DNA of 64,000 nt from Butyrivibrio sp. Su6 (GCF_900108105.1 NZ_FNUR01000002.1:186001-250000), one strand, 5' to 3'. Shown: positions 7,986-17,759, numbered from the stretch's first letter. Made by a program: numbers and translations. Notes: generated from the letters alone by a model not told the origin.

Positions 7986-10900
7986 ATGATTAGTTTTAGC
8001 AAGCAATATGACTTAAATTATATAGATTACTTATCGCTAGAAATTGAAACTGCAGGGCTTACTGAGCAATTGACAAAAAAACTAGAAGAAGAGGATGTAT
8101 GCACTGTTGGTAAACTTCTATTGTATAATTCAAAAGAGCTTGAGGTTTTTTTTGATTTAACGCCAGAAGAAATTATTGAAATAGAATCATATGTTGGTAA
8201 TTTAGCAAACGTTAGCAATTGCGTGGATAAGAATGAAACAATAGAGGAAACTAATCCTGCATTGAAACAAAATGAGTTGTCTTGTGGGAATGTTCAAGAG
8301 GATGAGGGAATTTCTAACCAAAGTGTTCAAGTGGATGGGGAGATAGAGGGAATAGATAATATATATTCAATTCCTATAGAAGAAATAATTAAATTAGATG
8401 ATATAGCAGAAGTGCAGCTGGAAGATATTGGCTTTTCAGATGATCTATTGAAAAAACTTAAGCTTGGTGGATTAAAAACTGTTAGGAAAATGGGGCTTTT
8501 TTCAATAAATGAGTTATTTGATTTTTGTGGTGTTGTGACATCTGAATTCAATGATATTTCTGATGCAATTGATAGATATAGGATTCGAAAACGGAATCAA
8601 TGCGAGGATATTTCTCTAGTAAGTGCATCGGAGGGAAAATCGGTTAATGATGCCGATAGTAATGACTTTGAAGACGATAACAAATTAAACAATAAAAAAG
8701 AAAATAAGCATGGTTTGTCAGTTAAGGATAATGAAGAGCCAGACGATATACGGGATGGTATTTCAAAAAATATTTTTCATCCACTACTTTCAGACATGTA
8801 CGAGGTAGATTCAAGTGATTATAAGAACTATTCTATTTACAATGCCCCAATAAGTAATCGGCTTAAGAATGTTTTGAATAGCAACAACATAAATTCAGTA
8901 GAGGAGTTATTAAATAAAACACTATTCGAGCTGAGGTTATTGAATGGATTTGCGTCAACTTCTGAAAGAGAGATATGCAATTTTTTGTCACAGATAAGAG
9001 ATGTGAAGTGTAAAGAAGTAAAAGAGGATATTTCTAAAACTATAGCAATTGGAGATAAGAAACCTGAAGAATTAAGTGATTTAATACTCGATGAAAAGAG
9101 TGATTTAGGAGAAGGTAATAGAGTAAGAGAAGAAAGTCTTGTTGAATCATGCACAATTATTGATAGTACTCAAAATGACAATAGCATTCTAGAAAAGGAG
9201 CAAGTTCAGAAAGAGGTACATCCAGATTATAAAAGCGATCATGTATCAGAGGTAATTGAAGAAACATTATCACTGGAAGAACAAAGTGATGATTTATTGG
9301 GATTTAATAAACCTTTTTATTTAGTACATGGTCTTAATCCAGAAGACTATTCTGCTAAGAGCATACTTGATGTTAACCTTCCTAGGAGGGTAAAGAATAT
9401 TCTATTAAGAAATAAGATAGGGGCAGTTTCTGATTTGTTAAAACTAAGCCCTTATTATTTGATGTCATTAAATAACTTTGGAAAAAGCACCTTGGATGAT
9501 GTTATAGAATTTGTCTCGAATTTAAGTAGTATTGATGTCGCTGATTTTATAGCTGAGAAAAATGATGGTGCACATGTCGAAGAATCGCGTGATAAGATGT
9601 GCGACACATTTGGTGCTTTGTATAATTTGGTTCCTGCACAGTATCATTTTAATTACATTAATGAGTACACATTTAGTAATAGACTGGGGAATAGGCTTCT
9701 CAAGCTGAATATTCGAACAATTGAGGACCTACTAAACAAGAGTATGGCAGATATGCTAAAGGTAGGAGGCTTTGGAAGAAGCTGTCAAACAGAATTAGTA
9801 GAGTTTATTTTTTCATTGTCTGGAGAGAAAAAAGAAGAACCTGAGTTAAAATATGGAAATCTTCCAGCAGAGCATTTTATAAAGGCATTTACTGATGATG
9901 ATAATGCAAGAAACACCGTCTTTTCTTATCTTAGTGATAGAGAAATGGCGCTAAATGCTTTTATTGACGAAATTGGCGAAAAGAAAAATGAAGAAATTGC
10001 CTTGAACAAATTTGTAAAATGGTGCGCTTTTGATCTTGAAAATGATATAAGCAACATAAAGAAAATTGTCAAAGACAATCCTAAGTGGGATCGCATTATA
10101 AGTCTGAGAGCGCAAAAAAAGACGCTAGAATTAGTTGGCAATGATATTGGAGTGACGAGGGAAAGAGTTAGACAAATTGAAAAGAAAGCGATAATTGCCT
10201 TTGGAAGGTTTGCCAAGACAACCAGATTGCTATGGAAAATTTATGCTGTCAGGAGTGGAGATTCTGTACTTACGCCTACAGAACTCAGTGAGTATTTCGG
10301 GGAAGATACTGATGAATTCATATATCTGCTAAAAAACTGTGAAACATATAAGAAATACTATGATCACAACACTGATACATTTGTTATGAGTGATTATTCG
10401 CTTGCTGAGAGTGTCCAAGAATATCTTGATTCTATTCCTGAAACTTTGGCGGTAAAAGATAAAGAAAAGTATATTATTGCAGGTGTACAAGAATATGAAT
10501 TGCCTGAGGAGTTATTGGAAAGATCATTTGATGAGTGCTATGATCGCACAGGCGAAGTGTATCATAGATTTCGACTTGTTTTGAAGAATATTTATTTAGA
10601 TGTTCTTGAAAAGCACTACCCTAATGGCATGCATATTTATGATGCTAAAGAATTGGCTTCATTTAGAGAAAAGGTGGAATTTGATTATGGAATATCAATG
10701 GCTGATAAATCAGATAGATCCATAATTGGCATCCTTAGCTCCAATGGAATTCTTTGTGGCAGAGGGAGATATAAACTTAACAAGGGAAATTTTATATCGA
10801 AAGAGCTTGCTCAAAAAATATATCAGTATGTCGAAAGTGCAAATCAGCCTATTATTTTGATTGGGGCAATATTTGATGTTTTTGAAGAAGAGTTAGTTGG

Positions 10901-11948
10901 CGAAGGAATTGATAATAGATACTTTTTGCAAGGAATTCTCCATGAATTATATGATGACTGCTGGTATTTTAAGCGTGATTATATAGCTAAAGATCCTTCA
11001 TTTACATCTGTATATACGAGTGTAGTAACTTTTATCAAGCACTCAAAATATCCTGTAACAAAGGAAGAAATATTTAAGGCATTTCCTGGCTTAACTGATA
11101 TTGTTTTGCAGTTGTCTGTATCTGATTCGAATGTGCTTAATCTATTTGGCTCGTATATACATGGCAATAACATAAGCATTACAGATGGAGAAAAACAGTA
11201 TTTGCACAGTGTGCTAGAAGAAGCACTTTCAGACAAAGATTTGATTCATGTTAAAGATATACATCCTATAGTTGTTGCAGAAAATGCAGCTATTTTGTCA
11301 AAAAATTTCATTTCATTTCCATTTGGACTCTTTAGTTTACTGGAGTACTTATTTGGTGGTGAGTATGTTTTTTCTAGACCTTTCATATCAAAAGATGAAA
11401 TTCAATTTGATAGAGCGAGGGATGTAATAGATGGAACTATAGCAGATAGTGACATAATGAGTATTTCTGAAATACAGAGTTTGGCAAAGGAATATCATTT
11501 TACAATATATAGTCTATTGGATTTCATAGACTCTTGTAATGATATGAGCTTACTGATCAATTCCAGCGAAATAATGAAAATTGAAAAAATCGGAGTAGAT
11601 ATCAATGTTGTGAATTATATCGAAAAGCTGATATGTGAAGAAATTACAGGTACTGTTCCTATCGCTAATCTAGCATGTATTATGAAATTTCCAACGATAA
11701 ATGTACCATGGACTGATTGGCTAATATACAGTTTGATTAAAAAATGGGGAACTAGTCTAGATGTAGCAGCTTCATCTGAGCAGTTTAGATATTCGTTTCC
11801 TGTGGTTGCACCTAAAGGAATGTTGAATCTTGAAGGTGTGAAAAATCTAGATAAAGAAAACGTTGGACATGTTGCTACTATCGATGATTTGGATAATATA
11901 GATGAACTAATTGGTGACTATATTTTGGACGAGGACGATTTGGTATGA
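7986..11948 (+). CDS. Giant alpha-CTD-repeat / sigma region 4-like protein of the Dnd effector module
   Basis: 1,320 aa from the ATG at 7986, chosen because AGAGG lies five bases upstream; an upstream ATG at 7944 has no ribosome site. Residues about 1-620 hold up to five helix-hairpin-helix modules resembling the RNA polymerase alpha C-terminal domain (clearest at about 288, 464 and 561: ISNRLKNVL, LPRRVKNIL, FSNRLGNRL), joined by acidic linkers. Near 711-737 is a sigma-70 region 4-like HTH with GNDIGVTRERVRQIEKKAI. The C-terminal 580 residues are unassigned. It overlaps the helicase gene by four bases. Proteins of this architecture accompany dnd loci lacking dndFGH. It probably recognises DNA and may interfere with transcription or replication; that role is inference. 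Confidence 0.75.
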   Translation: MISFSKQYDLNYIDYLSLEIETAGLTEQLTKKLEEEDVCTVGKLLLYNSKELEVFFDLTPEEIIEIESYVGNLANVSNCVDKNETIEETNPALKQNELSCGNVQEDEGISNQSVQVDGEIEGIDNIYSIPIEEIIKLDDIAEVQLEDIGFSDDLLKKLKLGGLKTVRKMGLFSINELFDFCGVVTSEFNDISDAIDRYRIRKRNQCEDISLVSASEGKSVNDADSNDFEDDNKLNNKKENKHGLSVKDNEEPDDIRDGISKNIFHPLLSDMYEVDSSDYKNYSIYNAPISNRLKNVLNSNNINSVEELLNKTLFELRLLNGFASTSEREICNFLSQIRDVKCKEVKEDISKTIAIGDKKPEELSDLILDEKSDLGEGNRVREESLVESCTIIDSTQNDNSILEKEQVQKEVHPDYKSDHVSEVIEETLSLEEQSDDLLGFNKPFYLVHGLNPEDYSAKSILDVNLPRRVKNILLRNKIGAVSDLLKLSPYYLMSLNNFGKSTLDDVIEFVSNLSSIDVADFIAEKNDGAHVEESRDKMCDTFGALYNLVPAQYHFNYINEYTFSNRLGNRLLKLNIRTIEDLLNKSMADMLKVGGFGRSCQTELVEFIFSLSGEKKEEPELKYGNLPAEHFIKAFTDDDNARNTVFSYLSDREMALNAFIDEIGEKKNEEIALNKFVKWCAFDLENDISNIKKIVKDNPKWDRIISLRAQKKTLELVGNDIGVTRERVRQIEKKAIIAFGRFAKTTRLLWKIYAVRSGDSVLTPTELSEYFGEDTDEFIYLLKNCETYKKYYDHNTDTFVMSDYSLAESVQEYLDSIPETLAVKDKEKYIIAGVQEYELPEELLERSFDECYDRTGEVYHRFRLVLKNIYLDVLEKHYPNGMHIYDAKELASFREKVEFDYGISMADKSDRSIIGILSSNGILCGRGRYKLNKGNFISKELAQKIYQYVESANQPIILIGAIFDVFEEELVGEGIDNRYFLQGILHELYDDCWYFKRDYIAKDPSFTSVYTSVVTFIKHSKYPVTKEEIFKAFPGLTDIVLQLSVSDSNVLNLFGSYIHGNNISITDGEKQYLHSVLEEALSDKDLIHVKDIHPIVVAENAAILSKNFISFPFGLFSLLEYLFGGEYVFSRPFISKDEIQFDRARDVIDGTIADSDIMSISEIQSLAKEYHFTIYSLLDFIDSCNDMSLLINSSEIMKIEKIGVDINVVNYIEKLICEEITGTVPIANLACIMKFPTINVPWTDWLIYSLIKKWGTSLDVAASSEQFRYSFPVVAPKGMLNLEGVKNLDKENVGHVATIDDLDNIDELIGDYILDEDDLV

Positions 11949-13975
11949 GTTTCAAGGAACTGGATATTCATAATAGTTATAAAAGCAAAGGCGATAACAG
12001 TATTACCGATGCGTTTGTTGTTCCTGTACTGAAAATGAGTACAGAATATAAGAGAAGCGTCGGCTTTTTTTCCTCAGGTGTCATTGATACTATTTCTGAA
12101 GGAATAATGGGTTTGGTAAAGAATAAGGGGATAATAAAGCTTATTGCAAGTCCAGAATTGACCGAAGATGATATACGCGCTATTACCACAGGATATGAAC
12201 AAAGGAAACTTCTTGTAGAAAATAGATTTACAGAAGGATTTGTGAATGAAATAGAAAAATTAAATGATAGGAAGCTCCAATTATTATCGGATTTGATTAA
12301 GAATAATATTTTGGATATTAAAATTGCTATTACTAGTGGAAATGGGATATATCATGATAAATTAGGGGTATTTACCGATGACGAAGGCAATAAGATAGCT
12401 TTTTATGGTTCGGCGAATTCAAGTTACAGTGGATATAAGGGAAATTATGAAAAAATCCGTGTTGCTAAAAGTTGGGTGCCTGGATTTGATGAGATTGTTG
12501 CAGAAGAAAATGAGGAATTTGACCAGCTATGGAACAACAGTAACGAGTATGTTGAAGTATATGAATTCCGCGAAACTGCTCAAAAAAAATTACTTGAGGT
12601 GATTGAACGTCGCTCGTCAGGAAATGCTGGAAAAGCTGTAGTTTTGCGTGATTATCAAGAGCAAGCTATTAACGCATGGGTTAGTAATGGATACCATGGT
12701 TTCTATGTTATGGCAACTGGTACAGGTAAAACATGGACTGCTATATATTCTGCAAAGGAATTAATTGAAAACAATCATATTCTTACGGTGGTATGTGCTC
12801 CGTACAAGCATCTTATAAAACAATGGGCTGAAGATGTTGAAAAGGCGTTTCCTCATGCAAAGCTCGTTTTAGTTTCGTCTGAGAATCCTGAGTGGGAGAG
12901 GCAAATTACTGACGAGATTATAAGAAGTAAATATGATGATAAAGCCCAGTTGATAATATTATCTACAATAGCATCGTTCAAAAAAGATAGATTTAATAAT
13001 TTGATATCTAAATTTGAAGGAAAAAAACTTTTGATAGTTGATGAAGCACATAGATTTACCATTAGACCTCAAAACTATGACTATCTATTGGGCTTAAGTG
13101 CGACTCCATTTAGTGGAACCTCTGCAGAACGAGGGAAAGAATTGATGGATTACTTTGGTGGGCAAGTATTCAGCTTACCTATCGAAGAAGCATTAGATAG
13201 AAAATATCTTGTGCCATACTATTATCGGCCGATATTTGTACATTCTACAGACGAGGAGGAAAGTAAGTTTAATGCTTGCAGTCGCATTATCCTATCATGT
13301 TTTAAGAATGGGAAATGCATTAATCCGGATTTGCTAGTTAAAACGTTAAGAAACAGGTTAAGAATTATTTCAATGGCAAGTCAGAAGATGGAACAAATAC
13401 ATGATATTATAGATGAAGTAAAAGAGACTGACCATGTTGTTGTCTATTGTGGCGATGGACATTTGTTTGACTATGAAAGAGGAGCAGAAGTTAGACATAT
13501 TCAAGAGATTAAGAAGATATTAAGCGAGCATGAATATAAAGCTAGTCAGTTTACTGCCCAAGAGAATATGAAGGATAGAATGGAATTGGTGGATTCTTTC
13601 AATAAAGGAGAGATATCCGCATTGGCGGCAATCAGATGCTTAGATGAAGGAATTAATATTCCATCGATAAAAAGCGCCCTAATCCTTTCAAGCAATGATG
13701 ATTATAGAGAGTTTGTTCAACGAAGAGGTAGAATTTTAAGAACGTACGCAGGGAAAAAGGATGCAACAATTTACGATGTTATTGTCCTTCCTAGTAGAGA
13801 ATGCGACCAATGGGCAAAGATAGAGCTTCGTAGGTATTTAGAATATGCGCGATTATCTTTAAATTGGGATGAATTAGAGATGGATTTAGAAGACTACCTT
13901 CTACAATATGATCTTTCAATTGAAGATATTGATGTTTACGATTATGAAGATGTGGAGGTCGATGAGGATGAGTAA
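11945..13975 (+). CDS. PLD-nuclease / SF2 helicase, phosphorothioation-linked restriction protein
   Basis: 676 aa. The N-terminal 200 residues are a phospholipase D-like domain with one HxK motif near 136 (YHDKLGVF) followed by FYGSANSS. The helicase part has Walker A MATGTGKTWTA near 257, VDEAH near 365, LGLSATPF, and motif VI VQRRGRILR near 590. The acidic tail ends DYEDVEVDEDE. This layout matches the family named DNA phosphorothioation system restriction enzyme (dnd_restrict_1 type). With one PLD motif it would have to dimerise to cleave. It overlaps both neighbours by a few bases, so it is tightly coupled within the effector operon. Confidence 0.85.
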   Translation: MSFKELDIHNSYKSKGDNSITDAFVVPVLKMSTEYKRSVGFFSSGVIDTISEGIMGLVKNKGIIKLIASPELTEDDIRAITTGYEQRKLLVENRFTEGFVNEIEKLNDRKLQLLSDLIKNNILDIKIAITSGNGIYHDKLGVFTDDEGNKIAFYGSANSSYSGYKGNYEKIRVAKSWVPGFDEIVAEENEEFDQLWNNSNEYVEVYEFRETAQKKLLEVIERRSSGNAGKAVVLRDYQEQAINAWVSNGYHGFYVMATGTGKTWTAIYSAKELIENNHILTVVCAPYKHLIKQWAEDVEKAFPHAKLVLVSSENPEWERQITDEIIRSKYDDKAQLIILSTIASFKKDRFNNLISKFEGKKLLIVDEAHRFTIRPQNYDYLLGLSATPFSGTSAERGKELMDYFGGQVFSLPIEEALDRKYLVPYYYRPIFVHSTDEEESKFNACSRIILSCFKNGKCINPDLLVKTLRNRLRIISMASQKMEQIHDIIDEVKETDHVVVYCGDGHLFDYERGAEVRHIQEIKKILSEHEYKASQFTAQENMKDRMELVDSFNKGEISALAAIRCLDEGINIPSIKSALILSSNDDYREFVQRRGRILRTYAGKKDATIYDVIVLPSRECDQWAKIELRRYLEYARLSLNWDELEMDLEDYLLQYDLSIEDIDVYDYEDVEVDEDE

Positions 13976-14138
13976 AGAAGAGATAGTTAAGCATATGGTC
14001 GATTTTATTCAAGAAAGTGAACGAGATTTACAGGCGGCAAAGATGTCTGGAGATAATAAAAACGGAAAAACCGACGTTGTAAACGCAATTTTAAATAAAC
14101 TAGAAGAGGAAATTGCAAATGAAAATAAAGACCATTGA
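13968..14138 (+). CDS. Small 56-aa protein between the helicase and SMC genes
   Basis: Starts at the ATG at 13968, overlapping the helicase stop by 8 bases, with GGAGG nine bases upstream. The product is charged and helical (KEEIVKHMVDFIQESERDL; NAILNKLEEEIANENKDH) with no family recognised. It overlaps the SMC gene by 20 bases. The double overlap and good ribosome site favour a real gene. It may be an adaptor in the effector complex (inference). Confidence 0.65.
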   Translation: MSKEEIVKHMVDFIQESERDLQAAKMSGDNKNGKTDVVNAILNKLEEEIANENKDH

Positions 14139-16083
14139 ATACGAGAATTTTAGAAACTTTAAGGATCATGGAGCAATTAAGTGTTCTACAGATGGGAAAG
14201 TGACTATTGTCTATGGTAAAAATGGTGACGGAAAGACAACGTTGCACCAGCTTTTTCAGTGGGTAATATATGGACAGGTGCATTTTAATAAAACAACAAC
14301 AGAGCATCTATATAACTTGGCATATGAGGCAGAGCAGGAATATGGCAATGTTTTTGAAGTTATGGGAAGAATAGACTTTGAAGACGATGGACAACAGTAT
14401 TCGCTCACTAGAAAAAGTATATATAAGAAAGGCCTAACAGACTCGGAAAAAATAGGTGAAGAGTTGTCACTCCAGAAGATGGATGATGATTATAATTGGA
14501 AACGAGTTGACAGACCACAAGAAACCATTGAAAAGATGCTTCCATCAGGATTGGCTGAGTATTTCTTTTTTGATGGTGAGAGTATGATTGCGGACCTTAG
14601 AGTTAAAGGAAGAGATTCCGCAATGAAGCTACGAAAAGCATTATATTCAATGTTTGATCTTGATATAATAGAGGCTGCAATTGCGCATATTGGTAGTACA
14701 GATTTAAAAACAACAGTATTGGGAAAACTATATTTAGAAAAAGGTACTATAGCTAGTGGAAGTGAAGTGGCTGCGGTAAAAACAAATATAGACAATGCGC
14801 AAGGAAAAATTCAGCTGTTTAAAGATCAACTAGAGGATAAGCGGAAAGAAAGGAATGAAAAAAAAGAACTTATTAGTAGAGTGTCTGAAGAGATTGGTAG
14901 TTCTAAGTCTAAGGCAGATTATGAAGCTCAAAGAAGTGAATTAAAGAAGCAACGGGATGTTTTTCTTGATAATGTAAAAAGTGAAACCGCTAACTTTGGA
15001 GATGCTATTATGAGTGGCTTTCCAACGCTGCTTATTTCAAAGGCAATTTTAGATGCTGAGAAGAAGTTGGATTTAAAGGTGAAAGAAACAGCAGATGCGT
15101 TACCGGATGGCCTTTCAAAAAGACTGATAGCATATTTGACAAAACTTTCGACTACTCAATGTATTTGTGGTAATGCCTTATGTGACAAAGAAAAGGAACA
15201 TATTTCATCATTTTTGCAGATGATGCCTCCACATTCGTATGCCAGCATGTATCAGAATTTTAAAGGCAGAGCAGATAGTATAAATAAGTCTTATGACAAG
15301 GAAAACATTGAAGGAAAAATAAAAAGAGTTCTAGATAATAAGGATTCAGCTGAGGCTTGTGATAGAAAAATAAAAGAGCTGGATGAGGCAGAAAAAAATA
15401 GTAAGGACATTGAAGATTTAATTGTTAGCAGGCAACAGGCTGAAGAGGCTGTTTTAGAGCTTGATGAATTAATAACAGAACTTGAGAAGAAAAAAGAAAA
15501 ACACGAAATTTATCTCAAACAGCAAATGAAGAAGTTTAATGAGCTTACAGATGGGATTAAAGAAGGCCAGGCTGCAAAGCATAAAATTGAAATAATGGAA
15601 GAAGTTGCAAAATACTTTGCTGATGAATTAGAACATGCAGCAAACAACTATAGTAAGCAATTGCAGGAGAATATTCAGCTTTTGTTGAATAATATGCTTA
15701 CTTCAAGGAGATCTGTTTCTGTTACAAATGAATTTTCAGTAAGAGTAACAGATAGTTTTAATGACGAATCAAAGTCAGAAGGACAATTTGCAGTAGTTTC
15801 CTTTGCATATATTGGCGGAATTCTTCAAATGCTAAAAAATGAAGAGGGCTTACATAATAGAGAGTATCCATTGGTTTTAGATGGACCGTTTTCAAAACTA
15901 GATGCTGACCAAAAACAGAATGTTGTTGATATGCTTCCTAAATTTGCACCTCAGGTTATAGTTTTCTCTAAGGATGATCTTCATGATGTTATTAAAGCGG
16001 AGAATATTGGTAGAGTATGGACTATACAGAGCAATGATGAGAAAAACATTGCTACTATAGAGGAGGGTAAGTTATGGAAATAA
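14119..16083 (+). CDS. DndD-like SMC/Rad50-type ATPase of the effector module
   Basis: 654 aa from the ATG at 14119 (AGAGGA eight bases upstream). Walker A GKNGDGKTTL near 33; the EYFFFDGESM element shared with DndD near 152; two coiled-coil arms; a hook-like cysteine group CICGNALC near 348-355; degenerate signature SEGQFAVVSFAYIGG; and Walker B YPLVLDGPFSKLDA near 585. It is a second, distinct relative of DndD in the same locus. It probably senses or processes DNA together with the PLD-helicase. The cysteine hook suggests Zn-mediated dimerisation like Rad50, but lacks the exact CPxC spacing. Confidence 0.82.
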   Translation: MKIKTIEYENFRNFKDHGAIKCSTDGKVTIVYGKNGDGKTTLHQLFQWVIYGQVHFNKTTTEHLYNLAYEAEQEYGNVFEVMGRIDFEDDGQQYSLTRKSIYKKGLTDSEKIGEELSLQKMDDDYNWKRVDRPQETIEKMLPSGLAEYFFFDGESMIADLRVKGRDSAMKLRKALYSMFDLDIIEAAIAHIGSTDLKTTVLGKLYLEKGTIASGSEVAAVKTNIDNAQGKIQLFKDQLEDKRKERNEKKELISRVSEEIGSSKSKADYEAQRSELKKQRDVFLDNVKSETANFGDAIMSGFPTLLISKAILDAEKKLDLKVKETADALPDGLSKRLIAYLTKLSTTQCICGNALCDKEKEHISSFLQMMPPHSYASMYQNFKGRADSINKSYDKENIEGKIKRVLDNKDSAEACDRKIKELDEAEKNSKDIEDLIVSRQQAEEAVLELDELITELEKKKEKHEIYLKQQMKKFNELTDGIKEGQAAKHKIEIMEEVAKYFADELEHAANNYSKQLQENIQLLLNNMLTSRRSVSVTNEFSVRVTDSFNDESKSEGQFAVVSFAYIGGILQMLKNEEGLHNREYPLVLDGPFSKLDADQKQNVVDMLPKFAPQVIVFSKDDLHDVIKAENIGRVWTIQSNDEKNIATIEEGKLWK

Positions 16084-16604
16084 CTACTGATGTGATTTTG
16101 AAAGGCACTGATTGGAATAGAGCAATCGACAAGCTTTCTGCGATTTTTTCTACTAGAACAAACTATAGTATATTTATGTTATGTTTGGCTATAGGAATCA
16201 TGTATGATCAGAGGATTGAAACTCCTTCTGAAAGTGGAGAGGAGCCAAAGTATGTTCCTCGTAACGTAATAAATAATAATGATAATGGGCAGTTGGATTT
16301 TTATTTCCAGGCAGCAATTCTGTCTACTACGACTGAATCTCTGACAGAAGAAAAGAAACTTGAACTCGCTTTTGGTGATGAAAAGAGCAAGAATGGAGAA
16401 AAATCAAAGGATGAGTTCAATAAGTTGGGCTTTTTGGTTTCTTTTGCTAATTTCGGTGTTACTAAACTTGTAGAACTGATCGGGAATACTGATCTTGAGT
16501 CTATGGAAAAAATCAAGAACTTCATGATATCAACTGTAGAAGGAAGAAATTTGGAAATAGATGATTTGCCTTTGGATGATCTAATGCCCATAGATATTGA
16601 ATAA
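16074..16604 (+). CDS. 176-aa Dnd-effector-associated protein
   Basis: Family not firmly recognised. It starts at an ATG overlapping the SMC stop by 10 bases. The N-terminal part (DKLSAIFSTRTNYSIFMLCL) loosely recalls the DndE pattern at 21240 (GRLKGKTGIKNWNILCRWAL), and both follow an SMC-type ATPase gene. The middle is charged and the tail acidic. It may be the DndE counterpart in the effector block; the similarity is weak and by eye. Confidence 0.55.
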   Translation: MEITTDVILKGTDWNRAIDKLSAIFSTRTNYSIFMLCLAIGIMYDQRIETPSESGEEPKYVPRNVINNNDNGQLDFYFQAAILSTTTESLTEEKKLELAFGDEKSKNGEKSKDEFNKLGFLVSFANFGVTKLVELIGNTDLESMEKIKNFMISTVEGRNLEIDDLPLDDLMPIDIE

Positions 16605-16620
16605 TATGTGGAATGCGTCA

Positions 16621-16666
16621 TTGACAAGGAATACCCTACTTAAGTATACTACTTAAGTAGGGTATT
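16621..16666 (+). promoter_or_regulatory. dnd promoter with perfect 17-bp palindromic operator
   Basis: TTGACA at 16621-16626 and TATACT at 16645-16650 with an 18-bp spacer form a near-consensus sigma-A promoter. The arms AATACCCTACTTAAGTA (16630-16646) and TACTTAAGTAGGGTATT (16650-16666) are exact inverse complements around a TAC centre, so the -10 box lies in the middle of the palindrome. The dndB ribosome site GGAGG follows at 16673. DndB represses dnd genes in Salmonella, so DndB binding is the leading idea. The stem plus TTTTT could also act as a weak terminator for the upstream block. Confidence 0.82.
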
Positions 16667-16682
16667 TTTACGTGGAGGCGAT

Positions 16683-17744
16683 ATGAATTATTGTTATAGA
16701 TTTCCAGTGGTAAAAGGCGTTCAAGCGAAAAAAGAATACTATATCGGAATGGTTCCTTTAAAAATGATAGCAAGTTTGTTTCCTAGAGATGATGAATACA
16801 TTATGCCGGAGCATAGAGCGCAGAGAAAGCTTAATGAATCACGCATTCCAGAAATAGCTAACTATATTCTTGAAAATAGGGATTCTTATGTGTTTTCTGC
16901 ATTGGCTGCTAGTATTGATGGAGAATTTAGATTTGTTCCTTCAGAACAAGAAGATGTTGGTATCCTAGAGGTTGCGCTGGATGCTCGATTTTTGATAAAT
17001 GATGGTCAGCACAGAAAAGCAGCGATCCTTGAAGCAATTAGTGAAGATCCTTCTTTGATGGAAGAGACTATTTCTGTGGTCTTTTTTGAGGATTCTGGGC
17101 TAGAAAGAAGTCAACAGATGTTTACTGATTTGAATAAGCATGCTGTGAAAACATCTAATTCGATATCCGAATTGTATGACTCGAGAGATGATTTGGCGGT
17201 AGTAACTAGAAAAATAGTTAAAGAAATTCCTTTTTTGGATGAGTACGTAGATAAGGAAAAAGATATCTTAGGGAAGTATTCTTCTTCATTGTTTACATTG
17301 AATAATATGTACAATGCGAATAGAAGAATTCTTAAAAGACGGCCATGTAATGAGGTTTTTGAAGAGTTTTGCCTTAAATATTGGCAATCAGTTTCATCTC
17401 ATATGATTCCGTGGGGCGATCTAAAAAATCGTGATATTTCTAAAATGGAGTTAAGAGAAAAGTATATTGCTACGCAGGCTGTCATTATTCAAGCATTAGG
17501 TAGAGTTGGTGGGTATCTTATTGAACATCAAGATGAGTATGATGTTGATAAGGCGGTTTCTAAGCTTGAAACTATAGATTGGAAACGAACAGCTCCTGAA
17601 TGGGTACAAAGGGTAATTAAGCCTAATGGACGCATGATTACAAGTGAAAAGGCGATATTACTTGCGGCAAACAATATTAAAAAAAGATTAGAATTACCGC
17701 TTACAGATGATGAAATGATTGCGGAACAAGAACTAACAATATAA
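16683..17744 (+). CDS. dndB: DndB, DGQHR-domain regulator of phosphorothioation
   Basis: 353 aa. The diagnostic DGQHR motif is at residues 107-111 (INDGQHRKAAI). Length matches the family. DndB is not required for sulfur insertion; in studied systems it binds the dnd promoter and lowers modification. It is the first gene after the palindromic promoter, with the next start 16 bases after its stop. Autoregulation through that palindrome is inference. Confidence 0.92.
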   Translation: MNYCYRFPVVKGVQAKKEYYIGMVPLKMIASLFPRDDEYIMPEHRAQRKLNESRIPEIANYILENRDSYVFSALAASIDGEFRFVPSEQEDVGILEVALDARFLINDGQHRKAAILEAISEDPSLMEETISVVFFEDSGLERSQQMFTDLNKHAVKTSNSISELYDSRDDLAVVTRKIVKEIPFLDEYVDKEKDILGKYSSSLFTLNNMYNANRRILKRRPCNEVFEEFCLKYWQSVSSHMIPWGDLKNRDISKMELREKYIATQAVIIQALGRVGGYLIEHQDEYDVDKAVSKLETIDWKRTAPEWVQRVIKPNGRMITSEKAILLAANNIKKRLELPLTDDEMIAEQELTI

Positions 17745-17759
17745 TTGGAGACCAGTATT

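Noticed and set aside
12405..12602. Gene within the PLD-helicase
   Set aside because: Out-of-frame shadow of a strongly supported gene.
13908..13967. Longer start for the 56-aa gene
   Set aside because: The upstream part lies out of frame inside the helicase gene and lacks a ribosome site; the ATG at 13968 has one.
16074..16604. Second dndE
   Set aside because: Only a loose pattern match with DndE; too weak to name, so kept as an unassigned protein.
16630..16670. Simple terminator between the effector and dnd blocks
   Set aside because: The palindrome overlaps a near-consensus -35/-10 pair, so an operator explains it better; some terminator effect remains possible.
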